Origin: Amycolatopsis sp. 2-15
GTDB lineage: Bacteria; Actinomycetota; Actinomycetes; Mycobacteriales; Pseudonocardiaceae
Length of the DNA: 64,000 nt
Direction: 5' to 3'
Assembly: GCF_030285625.1 (NCBI RefSeq)
Contig: NZ_CP127294.1
Coordinates: 6,542,001-6,606,000, forward strand
Positions 27,408 to 36,105 of this stretch are shown here, piece by piece. Position 1 is the first letter of the stretch; each line of letters opens with the position of its first letter. A model generated the notes under the pieces. The model worked only from the letters and a program-made list of their open reading frames with translations, was not told where the DNA came from and ran no database searches. The position numbers and the translations under genes were made by a program.

Positions 27408-28295
27408 GTGCGCGTACTCGTCACCGGGGCGTCGGGGTTCGTCGGGAGCCGGCTCGCCGAAGCACTGGCCGAAGGGGGCCATGACGTGCGGGCGATGACC
27501 CGCGAGCCGGCCGCCTACCGCGGCGCGGGGAGCGCCGTGCACGGCGACGTCGAGGACACCCGATCCCTGGAAAAGGCCCTCGCGGGTGTCGACGTGGCCT
27601 ACTACCTGGTGCACGCCCTCGACGCCCGCGACTTCGAACGCCGCGACGCCGCCGCGGCCCGCGCGTTCGCCCTCGCCGCGCGCACCGCCGGCACCGGCCG
27701 CATCGTCTACCTCGGCGGCCTCGGGGACGACTCCGACGACCTGTCCGCCCACCTGCGCAGCCGCCGCCAGGTCGAGTACCTGCTCGCCGGCACCGGCGTG
27801 CCCGTGACCGTGCTGCGCGCCGGCATCGTGATCGGCCACGGCGGCGTCTCGTGGGAGATCACCCGCCAGCTCGTGGAGCACCTGCCCGCGATGATCACTC
27901 CGCGCTGGGCCGCCACCCGCGCCCAGCCGATCGCGATCACCGACGTCGTGCGCTACCTCGTCGGCGTGCTCGACTCGCCGGCCGCGGAAGGCCGCACCTT
28001 CGAGATCGGCGGCAGCGAACAGCTGGCCTACCTGGACATGCTCCGCCGGCTGGCCCGTATCGAGGGCCGCAACCCGCTGATCGTGCCCGTGCCGCTGCTC
28101 TCGCCGCGGCTGTCGTCCTACTGGCTCGCGCTGGTGACCGACGTCGACGTGGCCACCGGCCGCACGCTCATCGACTCCATGGCCAACGAGGTGGTCGTGC
28201 GCGACCCCGCGATCCGCGCCGTCGTACCGTTCGAACCCATGGACTACGACTCCGCGGCTCTGGCGGCACTGGCCGAACGCGCGCGGGCGGCGTGA
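27408..28295 (+). CDS. NAD(P)-binding atypical SDR (NmrA-like)
   Basis: This 295-residue Rossmann protein starts with the cofactor motif VTGASGFVGSRLAEAL and lacks the classical YxxxK catalytic pair. That puts it with the NmrA/complex-I-39-kDa-like atypical SDRs. Conserved parts include YYLVHAL and GRIVYLGGL. The stop overlaps the next start by one base (TGATG), so the pair is probably co-transcribed. It may be a regulator or redox sensor rather than an enzyme. Confidence 0.85.
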   Translation: MRVLVTGASGFVGSRLAEALAEGGHDVRAMTREPAAYRGAGSAVHGDVEDTRSLEKALAGVDVAYYLVHALDARDFERRDAAAARAFALAARTAGTGRIVYLGGLGDDSDDLSAHLRSRRQVEYLLAGTGVPVTVLRAGIVIGHGGVSWEITRQLVEHLPAMITPRWAATRAQPIAITDVVRYLVGVLDSPAAEGRTFEIGGSEQLAYLDMLRRLARIEGRNPLIVPVPLLSPRLSSYWLALVTDVDVATGRTLIDSMANEVVVRDPAIRAVVPFEPMDYDSAALAALAERARAA

Positions 28296-28906
28296 TGCGG
28301 CGCGCGCTGCTCGGGCTGGTCACCGCGGCCGGCACCGGCCTGCTGGGCTGGTCGCTCTCGACGCCACCGGGTTCGGCCCGCTTCCACGGGCGCACGGGCG
28401 CCGTCGCCGCCGCCTGGGTAGCGGGCGGCCTGGCGGCGGGACCACCGCCGCGGGGCACCTCGCGCCATCCGGTCGCGGGGCCGGTGGCGGTCGCCGCCGG
28501 CGCGTTCGGCGCGTTCTACGGCGCCGCGCTCGTCGCCCGGCGCATCCCGCCGTTGTCGCGGGCGATCGCCGGGGTGCTCGCCTACGCCGACCGCGGTTCC
28601 GGGCCCGCCGTCTACGCGACGACGCTGATCACCGGCGCCGCCGAGGAGGTCTTCTTCCGCGGCGCCCTGCAAGGCTCCGTGACGCGCGCGCCGGTGGCGA
28701 CCTCGACGGCGGTCTACGCACTGTCCACCGTGGCCACTCGCAACCCGGCGCTGGTGCTGGCGTCGATCGTGATGGGGACGCTGTTCGGGCTGCAACGGCG
28801 CGCCACCGGCGGCATTCAGGCGCCGCTGCTGACCCATGTGGTCTGGTCCGCGTTGATGCTCACGGGGTTGCCGCCGCTGTTCGAAACTCCGGCCCCGCCC
28901 GGGTGA
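28295..28906 (+). CDS. CPBP-family intramembrane metalloprotease
   Basis: The 203-residue membrane protein contains the CAAX/bacteriocin-processing (ABI) motifs: EEVFFRG as motif EExxxR, a following helix with TLFGLQRRA, and THVVWSALML supplying the metal-site histidine. About six hydrophobic segments are seen. Members cleave within or near the membrane or act in bacteriocin self-immunity. The client is unknown. Its start codon shares a base with the upstream stop codon. Confidence 0.85.
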   Translation: MRRALLGLVTAAGTGLLGWSLSTPPGSARFHGRTGAVAAAWVAGGLAAGPPPRGTSRHPVAGPVAVAAGAFGAFYGAALVARRIPPLSRAIAGVLAYADRGSGPAVYATTLITGAAEEVFFRGALQGSVTRAPVATSTAVYALSTVATRNPALVLASIVMGTLFGLQRRATGGIQAPLLTHVVWSALMLTGLPPLFETPAPPG

Positions 28907-28929
28907 CGGGCGCCCGCGCGCGCCGGTAC

Positions 28930-28935
28930 TAGGCT
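28930..28935 (+). promoter_or_regulatory. -10 element of a leaderless M24 peptidase promoter
   Basis: TAGGCT ends 7 nt before the ATG at 28943 with no ribosome site between, matching the dop and pafB arrangement. Confidence 0.6.
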
Positions 28936-28942
28936 CAGCCGC

Positions 28943-30085
28943 ATGTCGCGCCGATCCCTCCACACGCCCGCCCCGGACGCCGCCGCGCTTCGCGCCCGCC
29001 TCGACCGCGCAGCGAAAGCGGCCGCCGCCGCGGACACCGACGCCCTGCTCATCGCCCCCGGCTCCGACCTGCGCTACCTGCTCGGCCAGGCGGGTGGCTC
29101 GTTCGAGCGCCTCACTACCCTCGTGGTGCCCGCCGACGGCGTGCCCGCGCTCGTCGTGCCCAAGCTGGAGGCCCCCGGCTACGCCGACGTGCCCACCGCC
29201 GAGCTCGGCGTCGAGGTCCTCACCTGGGTCGACGGCGACGACGCCTACCGGCTCGTGGCCGACCGGCTCGGCAAGGCCCGCCGCGTCGCCGTCAGCGACT
29301 TCACCCCGGCGCTGCACGTGCTCGCCCTGCGCGCCGCGCTCGGCGACGCCGAGCAGACGCTGGCCGGGCCGGTCGTGCGCGAGCTGCGGATGCGCAAGGA
29401 CGCCGCCGAGATCGCCGCGCTGCGCGCCGCGGGTGCCGCGATCGACCGCGTGCACGCCCGCGTGGGCGAATGGCTGCGCGCCGGCCGCACCGAGGCCGAG
29501 GTGGGCGCCGACATCGCCGCCGCGATCGTCGAGGAGGGCCACACGGTGGCCGACTTCGTGATCGTCGGCTCCGGCCCCAACGGTGCCAGCCCCCACCACG
29601 ACGTCTCCGACCGCGTGATCGCACGCGGCGACGTGGTCGTGGTCGACATCGGCGGCCCGCTGCCCGAGGGCTACAACTCCGACTCCACCCGCACCTATGC
29701 CGTCGGCGAACCGCGCGACGCGGACGTGGCCTCGACCTACGCCGTGCTGCAGCAGGCCCAGCAGTCCGCGGTCGACGCCGTGCGCCCCGGCGCCACCGCC
29801 GAGTCCATCGACGCCGCCGCGCGCGAGGTGATCGACGCCGCCGGCTTCGGCGAGTTCTTCATCCACCGCACCGGCCACGGCATCGGCCTCGACGTGCACG
29901 AGGAGCCCTACATCATCGGCGGCAACACGCTGCCGCTGGAGCCGGGCATGGCGTTCAGCGTCGAGCCGGGCATCTACCAGCCGGGCCGCTGGGGCGCCCG
30001 CATCGAAGACATCGTCGTGGTCACCGAGACCGGCGTCGAGGCCGTGAACACGCGGCCGCACGATCTTGTTGTGCTCGACGCATGA
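28943..30085 (+). CDS. pepE: M24 family Xaa-Pro aminopeptidase
   Basis: This 380-residue pita-bread metallopeptidase is predicted to remove N-terminal residues before proline. The five metal ligands are visible: Asp in VVVDIGG, Asp in NSDSTRTY, His in TGHGIGLDVHEEP, Glu in FSVEPGIY and Glu in RIEDIVVV. It has the creatinase-type N-terminal domain (residues 1-~150). It matches in position the pepE gene that follows helY and the exonuclease in mycobacteria. The Lrp-type regulator downstream overlaps it by ATGA. Confidence 0.92.
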   Translation: MSRRSLHTPAPDAAALRARLDRAAKAAAAADTDALLIAPGSDLRYLLGQAGGSFERLTTLVVPADGVPALVVPKLEAPGYADVPTAELGVEVLTWVDGDDAYRLVADRLGKARRVAVSDFTPALHVLALRAALGDAEQTLAGPVVRELRMRKDAAEIAALRAAGAAIDRVHARVGEWLRAGRTEAEVGADIAAAIVEEGHTVADFVIVGSGPNGASPHHDVSDRVIARGDVVVVDIGGPLPEGYNSDSTRTYAVGEPRDADVASTYAVLQQAQQSAVDAVRPGATAESIDAAAREVIDAAGFGEFFIHRTGHGIGLDVHEEPYIIGGNTLPLEPGMAFSVEPGIYQPGRWGARIEDIVVVTETGVEAVNTRPHDLVVLDA

Positions 30086-30534
30086 GCGGCCCCCTCGAGC
30101 CACTCGACCAGGCCATCGTGCAGGAGCTCGCCGCCGACGGCCGGCGCAGCTTCACCGACCTCGCCGAACGCGTCGGGCTGTCCGTGTCGGCCGTGCACCA
30201 GCGTGTGCGACGGCTGGAACAGCGCGGTGTGATCCTCGGCTACACCGCCCGCCTCGACGGCGAGCAGATCGGCCTCCCGCTCACCGCGCTGATCTCGCTG
30301 ACCCCCAACGACCCGGCCGCTCCCGACGACTACCCGCAGCGCATCCAGCACATCACGGAGATCGAGTCCTGCTACTCGGTCGCGGGGGACGAGTCGTACA
30401 TCCTGCTGGTGCGGGTCGCTTCGCCGCTCGGGCTGGAAGACCTGCTGCGCCGGATCCGGGAAGCGGCGAAGGTGTCGACCCGGACGACGGTGGTGCTGTC
30501 GACGCCGTTCGAGGGGCGTTCGCCGACGTTGTAG
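30082..30534 (+). CDS. Lrp/AsnC-family transcriptional regulator
   Basis: The 150-residue protein has an N-terminal helix-turn-helix (FTDLAERVGLSVSAVHQRVRRLEQRGVI) and a C-terminal RAM domain that would bind an amino acid. ATGA overlap with the M24 peptidase gene implies co-translation, which suggests control linked to peptide or amino-acid use. A terminator hairpin follows 6 nt after the stop codon. Confidence 0.92.
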   Translation: MSGPLEPLDQAIVQELAADGRRSFTDLAERVGLSVSAVHQRVRRLEQRGVILGYTARLDGEQIGLPLTALISLTPNDPAAPDDYPQRIQHITEIESCYSVAGDESYILLVRVASPLGLEDLLRRIREAAKVSTRTTVVLSTPFEGRSPTL

Positions 30535-30539
30535 GGATC

Positions 30540-30577
30540 GTGGTGGTGCCTTCGTTTCCCGGCGAGGGCACCACCAC
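30540..30577. terminator. Terminator between convergent genes
   Basis: GTGGTGGTGCC and GGCACCACCAC form an 11-bp stem around a 16-nt loop. It lies between the ends of the Lrp gene and the HxlR gene and could serve both strands. Confidence 0.75.
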
Positions 30578-30603
30578 CTCCCGTCGGTGGCCTGGCCGGG
30601 GAG

Positions 30604-31290
30604 TCACGGCCACTGCCGGCCGGGGCCGAGCGGGAACACCGCGATCGAGTCGAGCATCGTGCGGACGGCCCGGTCCTCGCCGGCCACCGACAGGTCGGTG
30701 AACTCGGTCTCGCGGGCCGCGGGCGGGCCGGTGAGGAACTTCGCCAGCGCCGGCCGCGTGGTCGTGACGGTCACGGCCGGGTCTTCGGTCTCGCCGCGGC
30801 TCAGCGTCCAGCGCTCACCGTCGAACCCGAGCACGAAGCTCTCCCCGCCGGCGACGCGAACCTGCCAGCGCGCGGGTTCGATGACGGCGCCGACGTCGTC
30901 GAGCATGATTCGCAGCGCCCACAGCAGGTGTTCCGGGTGGGTGGGCTCGGCGGGGCCGGGTGGCCGCACCGCGTTGCGCAGGCCCCAGAGCGCGAGCTGC
31001 TCCAGTGTCGGGACGAGGTCTCGCCCGGCGGGCGTCAGGCGGTACCAGACCTCACGCCGGCCCGGCTCACGGTCGGCGACGAGGATTCCGCGCTGCTCCA
31101 GCTCGCGCAGCCGCCGGGTGAGCGTGGTGGGCGTGATGCCGGCGAGCACGTCCACGAGGTCGGTGAACCGGCGAGGCCCGTGGACCAGGTCGCGTACGAC
31201 GAGCAGGGTCCACCGATCACCGAGCTGGTCGAGGGTCTGCGCCATGAGGCAGTAGTGCCCGTAGGTCTGGGTTCGGCTTTCGACATCCAC
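30604..31290 (-). CDS. HxlR-family regulator with C-terminal SCP2-like domain
   Basis: The 228-residue protein starts with an HxlR winged helix (GDRWTLLVVRDLVHGPRRFTDLV and TPTTLTRRLRELEQRGIL). A C-terminal domain of about 100 residues resembles sterol-carrier/SCP2 folds and might bind a small lipid-like ligand. TAAGAT lies 7 nt before the GTG start with no ribosome site, so a leaderless mRNA is likely. It is divergent from a methyltransferase pseudogene, and the shared 60-nt gap holds TATCT/AGATA repeats that are probably its operator. Confidence 0.88.
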   Translation of the reverse strand: MDVESRTQTYGHYCLMAQTLDQLGDRWTLLVVRDLVHGPRRFTDLVDVLAGITPTTLTRRLRELEQRGILVADREPGRREVWYRLTPAGRDLVPTLEQLALWGLRNAVRPPGPAEPTHPEHLLWALRIMLDDVGAVIEPARWQVRVAGGESFVLGFDGERWTLSRGETEDPAVTVTTTRPALAKFLTGPPAARETEFTDLSVAGEDRAVRTMLDSIAVFPLGPGRQWP

Positions 31291-31296
31291 AAAAGC

Positions 31297-31315
31297 TATC
31301 TTATAGATACTATCT
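31297..31315. promoter_or_regulatory. Candidate HxlR operator
   Basis: TATCT-TAT-AGATA (31297-31309) is followed by C and another TATCT, giving two overlapping inverted repeats. The site overlaps the -10 of the HxlR gene, as expected for autoregulation. Confidence 0.65.
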
Positions 31316-31352
31316 AGGAGATACCAATGCGTCCCGGGTGAAAGGCGTGCTC

Positions 31353-32151
31353 ATGACCGAAATCGACACCCAGTACTCCACCGGCCTGTCCCGGCCCAAT
31401 ATCGAGCAGGCACTCGTGGCCGCCGGCCAGGACCTCGACCACCTGGCCCCCGCGGACCTCGCCGGGCTCGAGGACTTCCACACCATGGGCCGACTCGCCA
31501 CGGGCGCCCTCGCCGACCTGGCGGCAGTGACCGCGACCGACACGGTGCTCGACGCGGGCAGCGGCATCGGCGGCACGGCCCGCTTCCTCGCCGACCGCTA
31601 AGGCTGCCGGGTCACCGCCGTCGACCTGACCGAGGAGTACTGCCGGACCGCCCAGTGGCTCAACGGGCTCGTCGGCCTGACCGGGATCGACGTGCACCAC
31701 GGTGACGTCACCCGCCTGCCCTTCCCCGACGCCGCGTTCACCGCGGTGTTCAGCCAGCACGTCCAGATGAACGTCGCCGACAAGCCCGCGCTCTACCACG
31801 AAGCCCACCGGGTACTCGCGCCGGGCGGGCGCCTGGCGATCTGGGACATCACCGCGGGCACGCCCGGGCCGCTCGACCACCCCCTGCCGTGGGCCGACCG
31901 GCCCGCCCACAGCCACCTGATCAGCGCCGACGACCTGCGCGCCACCGTGGAGTCGGCCGGCTTCACCGTCCGCCGCTGGACCGACCACACCGACACCGCA
32001 GCCACCGTCATGCAGGCCTTCCTCGCCCAACCGCCGAACCCGCTCGGCCTGCACACCTTCGTCCCCGCCTTCACTGACGAAGGCGGCCAACCTCGCCCGC
32101 GCCCTCGCCGATGGGCGCCTGCGGGCCATCCAGGCGGTCGCGACCGCCTGA
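31353..32151 (+). pseudogene. Class I SAM-dependent methyltransferase, nonsense and frameshift
   Basis: The frame from ATG 31353 (MTEIDTQYSTGLSRPN) contains the SAM-binding motif VLDAGSGIGGTARFLADR. It is then stopped by TAA at 31599-31601, exactly where relatives have a Tyr codon. The same frame continues with GCRVTAVDLTEEYC, LPFPDAAFTAVFSQHV and APGGRLAIWDI. Near 32072 it must shift by one base to reach a normal C-terminus (TKAANLARALADGRLRAIQA) ending at 32151. Two lesions make this an inactive copy. The unrelated 223 nt up to the next pseudogene show no gene. Confidence 0.85.
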
Positions 32152-32374
32152 TCACCCACCGCGGCACGTGATCGCTACGCTGGCCCCTCTTCTCGCGAAA
32201 GGCTCCTCGTGACACTCGGCATGGTGCTCGGCGACCGCTCCTCGCGCACTTCGGCGCCGAGGCGATAGCCGGATCCACCCCGCTTTCTCAACCCTCGGCC
32301 CGGTCAGGGGTTCTCTCGCTCGTGCACCGAAGTGCTCGTCGTGTACCCGCACGTCCGATCACGAGGAGCCCGAG

Positions 32375-33235
32375 ATGCCCCCGACCCAGCCGCCGTCGCG
32401 GCTCGTATCCGCCGACAACCGCTGCACCGCCGCCCTCGCCTGCCGCCACGCCGGCGAGGGCACGGCCCTGCTCTGACGCGGCGACTTCCCTCACGCCCGG
32501 CGCCTGCTCACGGCCATGGGCCGTCGCCTCGACCGGCGACCACCGCCCTCCCTCAACGACCCAGCCGAGACCTTCCACCGCCACCGCCAGGCGCGCCGGC
32601 ACCGCGCCCGCGTGCTGAGCCAGGTGCTCGTCGCTGTGGACGCGGACTACCACCTCGACTTGCGCGCGCTCCGGACATCCGGGAGGCTCGCCGCCAGGCG
32701 TACGGGGCCGCAAACGGCCCGGGCGTGCGCGCTGGGCGAGAGCTGCTCGGCGTCCTCGGCGCACACCAGCGGCGCGGCCGCGGCGTTCTCATCCCGGCGC
32801 TCGGCGCGCGCATCCACCCCCACTACGGCGTGTTCTCCCCGCCTCGAAGCGAGTACGTCGACCTCGTGGCCCAGGCGCCCCTGCCCGCGCGGACACGCAC
32901 CGCGTTCGACCTGGGCGCCGGCACCGGCGTTCTCGCCTCCGTGCTCGCCCGCCGCGGCGTCGCCCGTGTCACGGCCACCGACAGCAACCCCCGTGCCCTG
33001 ATCTGCGCCCGCAGCAACGCCGCGCGGCTGGGCCTCGCCGGCCGGATCGACGTGCCCGGCCCCGGCCTCTACCCCGGAGGGCGAGCGGACCTCGTCGTCT
33101 GCAACCCGCCGTGGCTGCCCGGCCGGCCGGTGTCCGACCTGGAGAAAGGCGTCTACGATCCCGGCAGCCCGTATGCTGCGTGACTTCCGCACGGCCTCGC
33201 CGGTCACCTCGAACCCGGCGGGGAAGGCTGGCCGC
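32375..33235 (+). pseudogene. Decayed methyltransferase with several lesions
   Basis: GAGGAG precedes an ATG at 32375. The frame reads to GEGTALL, meets TGA at 32474-32476 where a Trp codon is expected, and continues with RGDFPHARRLLTAMGRR. A frameshift near 32665 leads to the methyltransferase core (FDLGAGTGVLASVLARRGVARV and LVVCNPPWLPGRP). Further shifts near 33170 and 33195 give MLRDF and GLAGHLEPGGEGW, after which the gene ends in the promoter of the toxin-antitoxin pair. The NPPW motif fits an N-methyltransferase of the PrmC/RlmF type. It is clearly non-functional. Confidence 0.8.
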
Positions 33236-33276
33236 GGAGGTGATTTCGCTGTGGCGCCTGCAAGCCCGAGCGCTGG

Positions 33277-33282
33277 TACGAT
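33277..33282 (+). promoter_or_regulatory. -10 element of the antitoxin gene
   Basis: TACGAT ends 7 nt before the ATG at 33290. The intervening AAAAGGT could also act as a weak ribosome site. Confidence 0.55.
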
Positions 33283-33289
33283 AAAAGGT

Positions 33290-33517
33290 ATGGCAACACG
33301 TAAGGTCACCCTCTCTCTCGACAGTGGTGCGCTCGAGTTCGCCGAACGAGCTGCGAAAGCGCACGGGATCTCGGTCTCGTCCTGGTTGTCCAAGGCGGCC
33401 CGGCGGGAGGCGGTACGCACGGGCTACACGCCGCAGCAGGTGCCGGCCGCGCCGGCGGCCGAGGCGGACGAGGCGGAACGGACGGCGGCGGAAAAGGACA
33501 TGCGTGCGCAGGGGTGA
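33290..33517 (+). CDS. Antitoxin-like protein of a MazF-type module
   Basis: This 75-residue protein has a predicted ribbon-helix-helix-like N-terminus (RKVTLSLDSGALEFAERAAKAHGIS, read in two parts) and a charged Ala/Glu-rich C-terminus that could wrap a toxin. Size, order and the 14-nt overlap with the downstream toxin-like gene support a type II antitoxin. The neighbouring DNA to the left is decayed, so the pair may have arrived with, or outlived, lost genes. Confidence 0.75.
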   Translation: MATRKVTLSLDSGALEFAERAAKAHGISVSSWLSKAARREAVRTGYTPQQVPAAPAAEADEAERTAAEKDMRAQG

Positions 33518-33803
33518 GGTCTGGACGTACCACCCCCCGACCGAGCCGGCCCGGGAACGCACCGTGGTGCTCCTGTCGTCGGACGGGGTGAACGAGTCCG
33601 AGCGGCCCTGGCTGCTCGGCACGGAACTGCTCGACCGCGACCCGCAGGACATCCTGGGCGTCGCGGTCGACGCGCGGTACTGGGTGTCCACGCTCAACCT
33701 GACGCGGCTGTACCGGCCGTGGTTCGACGAGCGCATCGCCGAGATAGACCAGGAAGTACAGGAACAGATCGACGTCGCGCTGCGGGCCGCGCTCGACCTC
33801 TAG
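33504..33803 (+). CDS. MazF/PemK-like toxin
   Basis: The 99-residue protein opens VRRGEVWTYHPP and continues RTVVLLSSDGVN, the characteristic first strands of the MazF/PemK/CcdB fold. It is probably an mRNA interferase. The GTG at 33504 follows GAAAAGGA and overlaps the antitoxin by 14 nt in another frame, giving coupled translation. The C-terminal half is more divergent than canonical MazF, so activity is inferred. It ends 10 nt from the convergent hydrolase gene. Confidence 0.75.
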   Translation: MRRGEVWTYHPPTEPARERTVVLLSSDGVNESERPWLLGTELLDRDPQDILGVAVDARYWVSTLNLTRLYRPWFDERIAEIDQEVQEQIDVALRAALDL

Positions 33804-33813
33804 CGCTGCCGGG

Positions 33814-34893
33814 TCAGCGGTCGGCGACCTCGGGCACGGCGTGGAGCTTGCCGTCGGGCCCGGACAGGCACGCGGCGTTCCCGTCGCGCCCGGCGAGGAA
33901 CTCCGACAGGCAGTCGGCGATCGCTGCGTGCCCCGCGGCGTTGGGGTGGAACGACTCCTGCAGCGCGTGCTGCGCCCGGTCCGTCTGGCCCAGATCGTTC
34001 AGGTGCAGCGTCAGACGCGTGAACCACTCCGAAGCCGGGTTCGCCCCGCCGCTGCAGGCCTCGTGGTGCTCACCCGCGCGCGCCAGGTCGAGGAACCGCG
34101 CGCCGGACTGCACGGCGGCCTGCTTGAGGCCCGCCGAGAGCGTGGTGATGCCCGTGGTCGAGATCCACAGCAGGTCGTCGGTGCGGAACGGGCAGCCGTT
34201 GAGGTTCTGCAATCCCGGCGGGACGTCCGTGGCGACGGGCGTGGCATAGGACTGCAGCACGAGCTGGTAGTCGGCCGGCACGTAACCCGCCTGCGCCAGC
34301 ACCTTCTTCACATCGCCGACGGCGTTGACCACCTTCGGCACCATCGCGTCCACTTTGGACTGCCACGTCTTCTGCAGCGCCACGTTGCACGACGGCCCAC
34401 CCGCGGAGAACCACGCCTTGAAGCACTCGGACACCTGTGCGGAGAACTTCGGGTCGTCGTTGGCGCCGATCGCGATCACCACGGCGGCCACCCGGTGGTT
34501 CTTCACGACCGCGGCCAGCTGCTGCGCCTGCGACTGCTCACCCCACTGCTTCACGCCACCCAGCGACACCTGCTCCGCCGGCGCACCCGAACACGCCAGG
34601 TTCACCCGCGCCGTGACGTCCGGAATGCGTACCTTCTGCACGAACGCGTTGACCGACCGGTGGCACCAGTCGCCGTTGCGGCCGTCGGTGTCGGGGGTGT
34701 AGTCGCCGGCGCCCTCACCGGACACCGTGCTGTCGCCGATCGCCACCACCGTCAGCGGGCCCGTGCCGGGCGGCCCCTTGCGCGGCAGCGGCTGGCCGGG
34801 TTTGAGCCCGGGGCCGGAGAACGCGAAGAAGCCCGCGAGCACAGCCACGCAGGCGAGGACCAGGGCTCCCCACCACCACCGGAATCGTCGCAT
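33814..34893 (-). CDS. Membrane-anchored SGNH/GDSL hydrolase
   Basis: This is a 359-residue esterase-type enzyme with an N-terminal signal-anchor helix (WWWGALVLACVAVLAGFFAF). Its SGNH blocks are AIGDSTVSGEG (Ser), GAND (Gly/Asn) and ESFHPNAAGH (Asp-x-x-His type, with His). Several cysteines suggest disulfides outside the cell. It probably hydrolyses acyl esters at the cell surface. The substrate is unknown. Confidence 0.88.
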   Translation of the reverse strand: MRRFRWWWGALVLACVAVLAGFFAFSGPGLKPGQPLPRKGPPGTGPLTVVAIGDSTVSGEGAGDYTPDTDGRNGDWCHRSVNAFVQKVRIPDVTARVNLACSGAPAEQVSLGGVKQWGEQSQAQQLAAVVKNHRVAAVVIAIGANDDPKFSAQVSECFKAWFSAGGPSCNVALQKTWQSKVDAMVPKVVNAVGDVKKVLAQAGYVPADYQLVLQSYATPVATDVPPGLQNLNGCPFRTDDLLWISTTGITTLSAGLKQAAVQSGARFLDLARAGEHHEACSGGANPASEWFTRLTLHLNDLGQTDRAQHALQESFHPNAAGHAAIADCLSEFLAGRDGNAACLSGPDGKLHAVPEVADR

Positions 34894-34985
34894 CGCCGCC
34901 CGAGTCTAGCGAGCGAGCCCGGCTTTGGGGTTTTCCCCGGTCGCGCACTGGGACATTGGTCACCACCCGGAAGGGAGCGGATGCC

Positions 34986-35971
34986 ATGAACGGGCACGAG
35001 AAGGACGGACAGCGGCCGCACGAGGCCTTGACCCGCGACGCGGACAAGCGCGCCCGCTACGCGGCCGACACTACTTCCAGGAGTCGCTCGAGCACCTGCG
35101 CGCCCTCACCGGCGACGTCGGACGCTTCGCGAGCGGCCACGGCCTGCTGCTCAAACCCGACGCGATCGCCGCCCGCCGCATCATGTCCACAATGGACTGG
35201 CTGGCGGAGAACGGCTTCCGCGTCGTCGGCGCCCGCCGCGCGCGGCTCACCCCGGTGACCCTGCGGGCGCTGTGGTACTTCCAGTGGAACACGGCCACCC
35301 CGCAGCTGCGCCGCATCGCCGACCACTGCGCCGGCTGCACCGACTCGCTGCTGCTGGTCGCCGCCCCCGCCGGGGACCAGGGCCCGCTCGCGGACCTGCC
35401 CGTGCCGGTCCGGTTGACCGAGCTCGTCGGCCCCGGCGACCCCGCCGTCCGCGAACCGGGCCGCCTGCGCACCGAACTCGGCCGCTACGCGCTGCTCAAC
35501 GTCCTCCACCCCGCCGGCGACCCCGCCGACGTGGTGCGCGACCTCGGCATCGACTGCACCCCCGACGCCCGCGCCGAGCTCGTCGAACAGGTCCTCGCCG
35601 GCGCCGACCGCCAGGCCCTCGTGCGCGACCTCGCCCGCGACGTCTACGCCGACAGCCCCGCCCACGACCTCTCCGTCCCCGCCGCGAAAACCCGCCTGCG
35701 CCGCGAAGCCGAACGCCTCCTCGCCGGCCGCACCCTCACACCCGCCGCCGACGCGGCCCTGGCCCCGGCGTTGACGACCGGCGGCGACGAGGCCATCCGC
35801 ACCATCGTCGAGGCCACCTGGGCCCACCAACTGGCGCTGCCGACGTGGGACATCACGGTCGCGGCGGCCGACCTGTACCCGATGACGGTGCCGGGCGCCC
35901 GCCCGCTCGTGGCCCCGATGACGGCGGCGGCCTGGCGCCGAGCCGCCCTGCACGCGGTCCGCCACGCGTAG
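34986..35971 (+). pseudogene. NDK-like domain protein, frameshifted
   Basis: AGGGAG precedes ATG 34986, encoding MNGHEKDGQRPHEALTRDAD up to about 35068. The reading then has to move one base to continue as YFQESLEHLRALTGDVG. Restoring one base gives 328 residues. The first half resembles nucleoside-diphosphate kinase: LLLKPDAIAARRIM, then VGPGDPAVREPGRLRTELG, and NVLHPAGD, which keeps the position of the catalytic His in NVxH. The C-terminal half (from about residue 200) is unlike NDK and unrecognised. The lesion may be a real mutation or a missed C in a short run. Confidence 0.65.
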
Positions 35972-36022
35972 CGGTCCGCAGGCGTGCTCCCGCCGGACGA
36001 AGTGGTCATTCCGGCTCGCGCT

Positions 36023-36050
36023 GCCGGAGCTCGGCGCTCGGCGCTCCGGC
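36023..36050. terminator. Hairpin between convergent genes
   Basis: GCCGGAGC and GCTCCGGC form an 8-bp stem with a 12-nt loop between the NDK-like gene and the sigma factor gene. The 134-nt gap holds nothing else recognised. Confidence 0.55.
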
Positions 36051-36105
36051 CTCCCTTGTACCTGCGCCGACCACAGTCAGCGTTGGCGGGGCAGTCCGCG
36101 GCGGG

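Noticed and set aside
28244..30103. 619-residue open frame antisense to the CPBP and M24 peptidase genes
   Set aside because: Shadow frame; the plus strand carries clear catalytic motifs.
32152..32374. Short frames between the two methyltransferase pseudogenes
   Set aside because: None has a start signal, adequate length or recognisable motif.
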